DNA of 29,194 nt from Candidatus Poseidoniaceae archaeon (GTDB taxonomy: Archaea; Thermoplasmatota; Poseidoniia; Poseidoniales; Poseidoniaceae): the NCBI GenBank assembly GCA_028822955.1, contig JAPKCL010000005.1, forward strand, positions 1 through 29,194, read 5' to 3'. A program made the position numbers and the translations under genes. This document shows positions 25,361 through 29,194 of the stretch, one piece after another; within the stretch, counting starts at the first letter, position 1; each line of letters starts with the position of its first letter. The notes beneath the pieces were generated by a model that saw only the letters and a list, made by a program, of their open reading frames with translations, searched no databases and was not told where the DNA came from.

Positions 25361-27085
25361 ATGTCGAAAATCACCACAATCGAACCGTTCACCAAAGGAT
25401 TCGTTGAGGCATTTAGCCCGGAATTGATTTTGTTCACCGGGATGTTATTGTTGATTCTAGTTCCTAACTTGGGTAAAGGTACCTTCCGTATTCCAGGGAC
25501 TCAACTTCGACTTCCTTGGCTCATGGGTGGCACTCGTTTCAAGTTTTCAAGTGACCCACGTTTGCCGGCTTGGATTGCTTCAATCACGCTTGGTAGCGCT
25601 TTTTTGAATGTTCTTTACGTCTTTAGTCAAGGACTTGATCGTGTTCTGATTGTTTCAGAATCTGGAAAGGAGTTGTTTCTCATTAATGGCTTTAGTCGTA
25701 TCTTTGAAATGATTTTCTTTGGTGCTTTAGCCCTCGCAGCCTTCTCAAGTATGAACCGTCTCCAAGTCAAAGGAATTGGTTCAAAAGTCTCTGAGAATGA
25801 GTTGTATAACAACCGACGCCAAGCAGACTTCTACATTCTCATGGTTACCTGTGCTCTTGGGATGTCTGTTGTTGCACTTGCTCAAGACCTGTTTGTTTTG
25901 TTTATTGGTCTTGAACTGGCTTCGTTCTCAACCTATGTTCTCGTTGCTTTCCTCAAGGAATCCAAAGTCGGTGTCGAATCCGGTATGAAGTATTTCATCG
26001 TCGGTTCAGTTGCATCTGGTGTTGGCCTGTACGGTCTTTCTATGCTCTATCTTTGGGCTGGCTCTCTTCAATTCAGCGTGCTTGCTGCTACATTTGCCGT
26101 ATCTGGCACGACCGCTCTACCAATGATTGGTATTGGTTTTGTTTTGGTTGGATTCGGGTTCAAGGTAAGTGCAGCTCCGTTCCACTTCGCTGCACCTGAT
26201 GCCTACGCTGGTGCAATGAGTCCAGTCGCAGGTGTTCTCGCAACAGCGAGTAAGGCCATGGGAATGCTTGGTCTTGTTCGAATGTTGTTGATTGTTGCAG
26301 CACCAGAATCCACTGATGGCAGCGCTGTTTGGCTTGTTTGTCTGGGTGTTATGGCAGCAGTTACCATGACATGGGGTAACTTAGCGGCACTTGGTAGCGA
26401 TAATCCAAAGCGAATGCTTGCATACTCTTCAGTTGCACATGCTGGCTATATGCTGGCAGCTCTAACAGCAGTTGGTGCATGGAACTGGGATGCTGCAGTC
26501 GCTGGTGATGCAAGTGCAGCAGCCGTTGCAGTCATGACGGCTCTTCTCTTCCACCTGGTGGTTTTGGTCGCCTTCAAACTCGGTGCTTTCCTCGTACTGT
26601 CGATTCTTGAATCTGAAGGCGGGGCGTCTCGTCTTTCTTCACTCGGTGGATTAGCCAAGCGAGAACCTCTTCTTGCAGTTGCTATGTTCATCTTCATGAT
26701 TTCACTCGCAGGTGTTCCCCCAATGGCAGGTTTCCTCTCGAAGTTGCTCGTCATTATGGGAATCGTTCGAGTCGCAGTTGGTGACATGGGTGCTGAAATT
26801 ACCGATGGTGGCATCTACGCTCTAGGTGACATGCATTGGGTTTGGTGGCTCGCTTTGCTCATGGTTCTCAACTCAGCCATTTCTGTCTTTTACTATCTGC
26901 GTGTCGTCGTTGTAATGTTCTTTGATGAACCTGAAGAAGGTCGAGAGGGACCTCTTCCACGAGGTTGGCAAGTACGTGTTGCAATTCTCGCTTGTGTTCT
27001 CACCACTGTTTTGGTTGGTGTTGCAGGCGATTCACTGATTCGCATCTGTGAAATGGCAGCTCAAAGTCTCAACTACAACTGGTGA
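25361..27085 (+). CDS. nuoN: Complex I antiporter-like subunit NuoN
   Basis: 574 residues; the start is given by AAAGGAGGTG at 25345-25354. NuoN is the proximal proton pump next to NuoK. It keeps E185 (FIGLELASFSTYVLVAF), K210 and K268 (GFGFKVSAAPFHFAAPDAYAGA), which align with the proton-path residues of the family. Helices continue through LGSDNPKRMLAYSSVAHAGYML. The stretch between the first two helices (about 36-68) is a polar loop longer than usual, containing GTQLRLPWLMGG. It is the last gene of the operon and is followed by a stem-loop with a T-run. No nuoEFG or fpoF gene is found before it ends. Confidence 0.95.
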   Translation: MSKITTIEPFTKGFVEAFSPELILFTGMLLLILVPNLGKGTFRIPGTQLRLPWLMGGTRFKFSSDPRLPAWIASITLGSAFLNVLYVFSQGLDRVLIVSESGKELFLINGFSRIFEMIFFGALALAAFSSMNRLQVKGIGSKVSENELYNNRRQADFYILMVTCALGMSVVALAQDLFVLFIGLELASFSTYVLVAFLKESKVGVESGMKYFIVGSVASGVGLYGLSMLYLWAGSLQFSVLAATFAVSGTTALPMIGIGFVLVGFGFKVSAAPFHFAAPDAYAGAMSPVAGVLATASKAMGMLGLVRMLLIVAAPESTDGSAVWLVCLGVMAAVTMTWGNLAALGSDNPKRMLAYSSVAHAGYMLAALTAVGAWNWDAAVAGDASAAAVAVMTALLFHLVVLVAFKLGAFLVLSILESEGGASRLSSLGGLAKREPLLAVAMFIFMISLAGVPPMAGFLSKLLVIMGIVRVAVGDMGAEITDGGIYALGDMHWVWWLALLMVLNSAISVFYYLRVVVVMFFDEPEEGREGPLPRGWQVRVAILACVLTTVLVGVAGDSLIRICEMAAQSLNYNW

Positions 27086-27104
27086 AGTGCTTAAACGGCT
27101 TATT

Positions 27105-27128
27105 GCGTCACAGTTCGACGCTTTTTTT
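27105..27128 (+). terminator. Intrinsic-type terminator after the nuo operon
   Basis: Stem GCGTC (27105-27109) pairs with GACGC (27117-27121) across a 7-nt loop and is followed at once by seven T (27122-27128). It is the only clear stem-plus-T-run in the window and separates nuo from the aIF1A gene. Confidence 0.65.
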
Positions 27129-27167
27129 GGGTGCTGTATTCAAGAAGGGTCGGCTGTTGGGGTGAAT

Positions 27168-27173
27168 AGGTGA
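27168..27173 (+). promoter_or_regulatory. Shine-Dalgarno site deciding the TTG start of aIF1A
   Basis: AGGTGA lies 6 nt before TTG 27180. In-frame stops at 27171 and 27177 rule out any earlier start. Confidence 0.65.
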
Positions 27174-27179
27174 GACTGA

Positions 27180-27881
27180 TTGGGTCGACGGTATGAAGAA
27201 AAAGTGGACGTAGAAGAGCTTGCTCGTCTTGAAAATCCTGAGGATTCATCAGGCGGTAAGATCCGAGTCAAAATGCCAAACCGTAAAATCAACGAAATGT
27301 TCGCATTTGCTGAACAAATTCTTGGCGGTCGCCGAGTAACTGTTCTTTGTGAAGATGGTGAAACTCGTATGGCCCGGATTCCGGGAAAAATGCGTCGACG
27401 TCAATGGGTTCGAGACGGTGATTTGATTATTGTCTGGCCTTGGGATTTCCAAGATGCAAAAGCAGATGTAAAACATCGCTACTCAAAAACACAAGCCATG
27501 TATCTCTCTCGTAAAGGCGTCTTGCCAAAGGAACTGGATTTCTTTGGTATGAATACTGCCAACGATGATGATGATGATGAATTCGCTGATACATTTGGTG
27601 TCATGGACACTCCCGAAGAGGAAGTCGTTGCTACCGCTGAGGATGGTGACGATGATGTTGATGATATGTTTGGATCTGATGATGACGATGACGATGATGA
27701 CATGTTTGGCTCTGACGAAAGTGAAGAAACCTCTTCATCAGAAGAAGTCGTTCCAGAAGAAGTCGTTCCAGGAGAAGTCGTTGAAGAAGCGCCTCATGTT
27801 CCCGTAGAAGAATATCCTGCAGAAGACGAAGGCGACGATAATGACGACGATGACGACGATCTCGAAGCCTTATTCGGCTGA
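27180..27881 (+). CDS. eif1A: Translation initiation factor aIF1A with long acidic tail carrying FG motifs
   Basis: 233 residues; archaeal aIF1A is usually about 100. Start TTG 27180 is supported by AGGTGA and by stops just upstream. aIF1A binds the 30S A site and helps start-codon selection. The OB fold is at about 25-115 (KIRVKMPNRKINEMFAFAEQ, RMARIPGKMRRRQWVRDGD, and YSKTQAMYLSRKG). From about 118 the chain is acidic and low-complexity and should be disordered. It holds four hydrophobic-FG motifs: TFG 138-140, MFG 163-165, MFG 175-177 and the terminal LFG 231-233 within DLEALFG, plus a 15-nt tandem repeat giving EEVVP units. Acidic residues followed by ALFG at the C-terminus is also how the ribosomal stalk protein aP1 ends; functional mimicry is inference. 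Confidence 0.95.
   Translation: MGRRYEEKVDVEELARLENPEDSSGGKIRVKMPNRKINEMFAFAEQILGGRRVTVLCEDGETRMARIPGKMRRRQWVRDGDLIIVWPWDFQDAKADVKHRYSKTQAMYLSRKGVLPKELDFFGMNTANDDDDDEFADTFGVMDTPEEEVVATAEDGDDDVDDMFGSDDDDDDDDMFGSDESEETSSSEEVVPEEVVPGEVVEEAPHVPVEEYPAEDEGDDNDDDDDDLEALFG
27741..27785 (+). repeat. 15-nt tandem repeat, three copies, inside aIF1A tail
   Basis: Two identical units of GAAGAAGTCGTTCCA (27741-27755, 27756-27770) and a third with three changed bases (27771-27785) encode EEVVP-EEVVP-GEVVE. The reading frame is kept, so the tail can lengthen by slippage. Confidence 0.75.
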
Positions 27882-27914
27882 AGCCGTATGAATGCATGAC
27901 CATGAGGTGTGCGT

Positions 27915-28925
27915 ATGGCAGATGAAGACGAATGGAACGACGAGTTGGCTTCAAACAAACGCCAACGTAAACGTCGACGCCAACATCGTGACGCACGAAA
28001 GACCAACAATTCTGAAAAAGGTAAAGACGATATGTTTGCCCGTTCGGAAGAAGACCATTTTTTGAGTAATCTTGAAGCTAAGTCTGGTGCATATAACTGG
28101 ATGAAAGAAGACCGCTACAAGCGGATGTTTCGAGATATCGAATCGAAGATTCAAGGTGCAATTGGAGAAGGGACCTATGACTGGGTCGACCGACGAGTCT
28201 TCGACCAAGTGTTTGATCGTATGACATTGATGTCACTGTACAAGTTGATGCAAGCAGGAACCGTCGATACGATTGATTTCCCAATTGCTCGAGGGAAAGA
28301 AGCACACGTATTCCACGCGACTAATATTGATGGCAAAACGATTGCTGTCAAGATTTTCCATACCTCAAATGCAGTCTTCAAAAATCTGATTCAGTACATC
28401 GAGGGTGACCGAAGATTCGGGGGCTTACGCCGACGTCATCGAGACCTTGTCGATATTTGGGTGCGAAAAGAGCATCGTAATCTCTCAAGACTTGCGCGTT
28501 GGGGTTTGAATGTGCCTCGGCCTATTGGCATTCACAAGAATGTCTTGGTTATGGAATATCTCGGAACTAAAATTGCTGCATCGCCGAAACTTCGCGAAGT
28601 AACTGTTGAAAATCCAGAAGTTGTTTTTGAGGACTTGCTTGAGTTTTTGGCGATTTGCTGGCAGAAAGCAAGTCTTGTTCATGGCGATTTTTCACCTTAT
28701 AACATTCTTTGGCACAACGATGCACCGGTCGTCATCGATGTCGGCCAAGCGGTGATTAAAACACATCCGAGAGCTCAAGAATTTTTAGTTCGGGACGTTA
28801 CTCGTTTAGTCGAATGGTCGAATAAAAACGGTATTGAGGTTACATTGGCTGAAGCCATGTATGAAGTACTCAATATGAATCTTGACCATGTGAAGCAGGT
28901 TACCTTTGATGATGAAGAAGAGTAA
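27915..28925 (+). CDS. rio1: RIO1-type serine/threonine kinase
   Basis: 336 residues; ATG 27915 is preceded by GAGGTG at 27904-27909 (the in-frame GTG at 27909 overlaps this site and is less likely). RIO1 kinases act in late maturation of the small ribosomal subunit. Motifs: a basic N-terminal stretch (KRQRKRRRQHR, 15-25), RIO-specific helices to about 115, nucleotide loop ARGKEAHVFHA (125-135), K146 in AVKIF, EHRNLSRL at 186-193, hinge MEYLG (213-217), catalytic D258 in HGDFSPYNIL and metal-binding D275 in IDVGQAV. Archaeal RIO1 often has SEYN; here it is SPYN. All key residues are present, so it should be active. It is 33 nt from aIF1A and likely co-transcribed, joining initiation and subunit maturation. 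Confidence 0.95.
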   Translation: MADEDEWNDELASNKRQRKRRRQHRDARKTNNSEKGKDDMFARSEEDHFLSNLEAKSGAYNWMKEDRYKRMFRDIESKIQGAIGEGTYDWVDRRVFDQVFDRMTLMSLYKLMQAGTVDTIDFPIARGKEAHVFHATNIDGKTIAVKIFHTSNAVFKNLIQYIEGDRRFGGLRRRHRDLVDIWVRKEHRNLSRLARWGLNVPRPIGIHKNVLVMEYLGTKIAASPKLREVTVENPEVVFEDLLEFLAICWQKASLVHGDFSPYNILWHNDAPVVIDVGQAVIKTHPRAQEFLVRDVTRLVEWSNKNGIEVTLAEAMYEVLNMNLDHVKQVTFDDEEE

Positions 28926-29194
28926 TCACTCTTCGCCCCAACTCACGACTTCATCTTCTTCGAGTTCCATCATTTTGGTAACTGCTTCTTCATCTTCAGG
29001 GTCGACTTGTGAAGCACGCATTCTTCGTGAACGGCGTTTAGCGAGGTCAGAAAGTCCGGGGACCAATTCTTCAAACCCAGTTGCAGCAACTGGGAGGTCT
29101 TCTCGTATTTCGATTGATTCGAGTTGACGGTTGGTTATACGAGAACGGCGTCGATCTCGTTCAAGGAAGTTCAAGACAGTTCCATGCTCTGCTC
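28926..29194 (-). CDS. C-terminal end of an unidentified protein (5' partial)
   Basis: The frame is open to the window edge on the - strand; a TTG at 29174 is internal, so the true start lies outside. The visible 88 residues begin AEHGTVLNFLERDRRRSR, contain a basic patch (AKRRSRRMRAS) and end in an acidic segment (DPEDEEAVTKMMELEEDE). No domain is recognised. The basic-then-acidic composition could suit a nucleic-acid-associated protein, but this is a guess. Its stop codon (28926-28928) directly abuts the rio1 stop. Support for coding comes from the open frame and from the compact genome leaving no room otherwise. Confidence 0.6.
   Translation of the reverse strand, partial: AEHGTVLNFLERDRRRSRITNRQLESIEIREDLPVAATGFEELVPGLSDLAKRRSRRMRASQVDPEDEEAVTKMMELEEDEVVSWGEE

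Noticed and set aside
27550..27880. Asp/Glu-rich part of aIF1A as an assembly or low-complexity artefact, and long Ser- or His-rich frames on the opposite strand
   Set aside because: The + strand frame is unbroken with sensible repeats and a meaningful C-terminus; the opposite-strand frames are mirror products of GAT/GAC/GAA repeats.

Overview
The window looks like a chromosomal segment of a marine planktonic euryarchaeon, most probably Candidatus Poseidoniales (Marine Group II) or a close relative. The basis is an archaeal aIF1A next to a RIO1 kinase, an 11-gene complex I operon without nuoEFG, very large secreted proteins built from PKD, CARDB and NEW3-like beta domains, a TATA-type promoter, and GGTGA-type Shine-Dalgarno sites. 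The lineage is inferred from gene content, not from a marker tree. Apart from the window-edge gene at the far right, everything reads on the + strand.

Region 1 (1-15069) is a block of five cell-surface genes. A PKD-domain membrane protein, cut by the window start, ends in a cytosolic zinc ribbon. It is followed by a 1558-residue secreted protein of unknown function and a coupled 221-residue single-pass membrane protein. Next is a 1523-residue KP-43-like subtilase with a C-terminal membrane anchor and an eight-ligand RING-like zinc finger. Last is a 975-residue protein of repeated NEW3/CARDB-like domains with a C-terminal anchor. Three perfect GC-rich inverted repeats with 3-nt loops lie at or near the starts of three of these genes; in one, the loop is the start codon.

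Region 2 (15210-27085) is a compact operon, nuoABCDHI-J(N)-J(C)-KLMN, encoding all quinone-reducing and proton-pumping subunits of complex I but no NADH module (NuoEFG) or F420 module (FpoF). Genes overlap by 4 nt or sit 0-13 nt apart, and four junctions use TGAGGTGA, where the upstream stop codon is part of the next ribosome-binding site. Several subunits depart from the usual pattern: NuoI has a long insertion with a Tudor/SH3-like stretch between its two iron-sulfur motifs, NuoH has an extra segment of about 55 residues in its first cytoplasmic loop, NuoL has a His/Asp-rich loop, and NuoA has Ala where a conserved Glu is expected. The operon ends at a stem-loop followed by seven T.

Region 3 (27180-29194) is information processing. 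The aIF1A gene (TTG start) carries an acidic tail of about 115 residues with repeated xFG motifs and a terminal ALFG, resembling the C-terminus of the archaeal ribosomal stalk protein aP1. It is followed by rio1, which ends with no gap against a convergent, unidentified gene that runs off the window.

The most interesting leads are the stalk-like aIF1A tail, the NuoI insertion, the surface proteins (including a protease) with cytosolic zinc modules, and the start-codon-in-loop hairpin. No tRNA, rRNA, CRISPR array or insertion sequence was seen, and there is no gene-free stretch above 300 bases.
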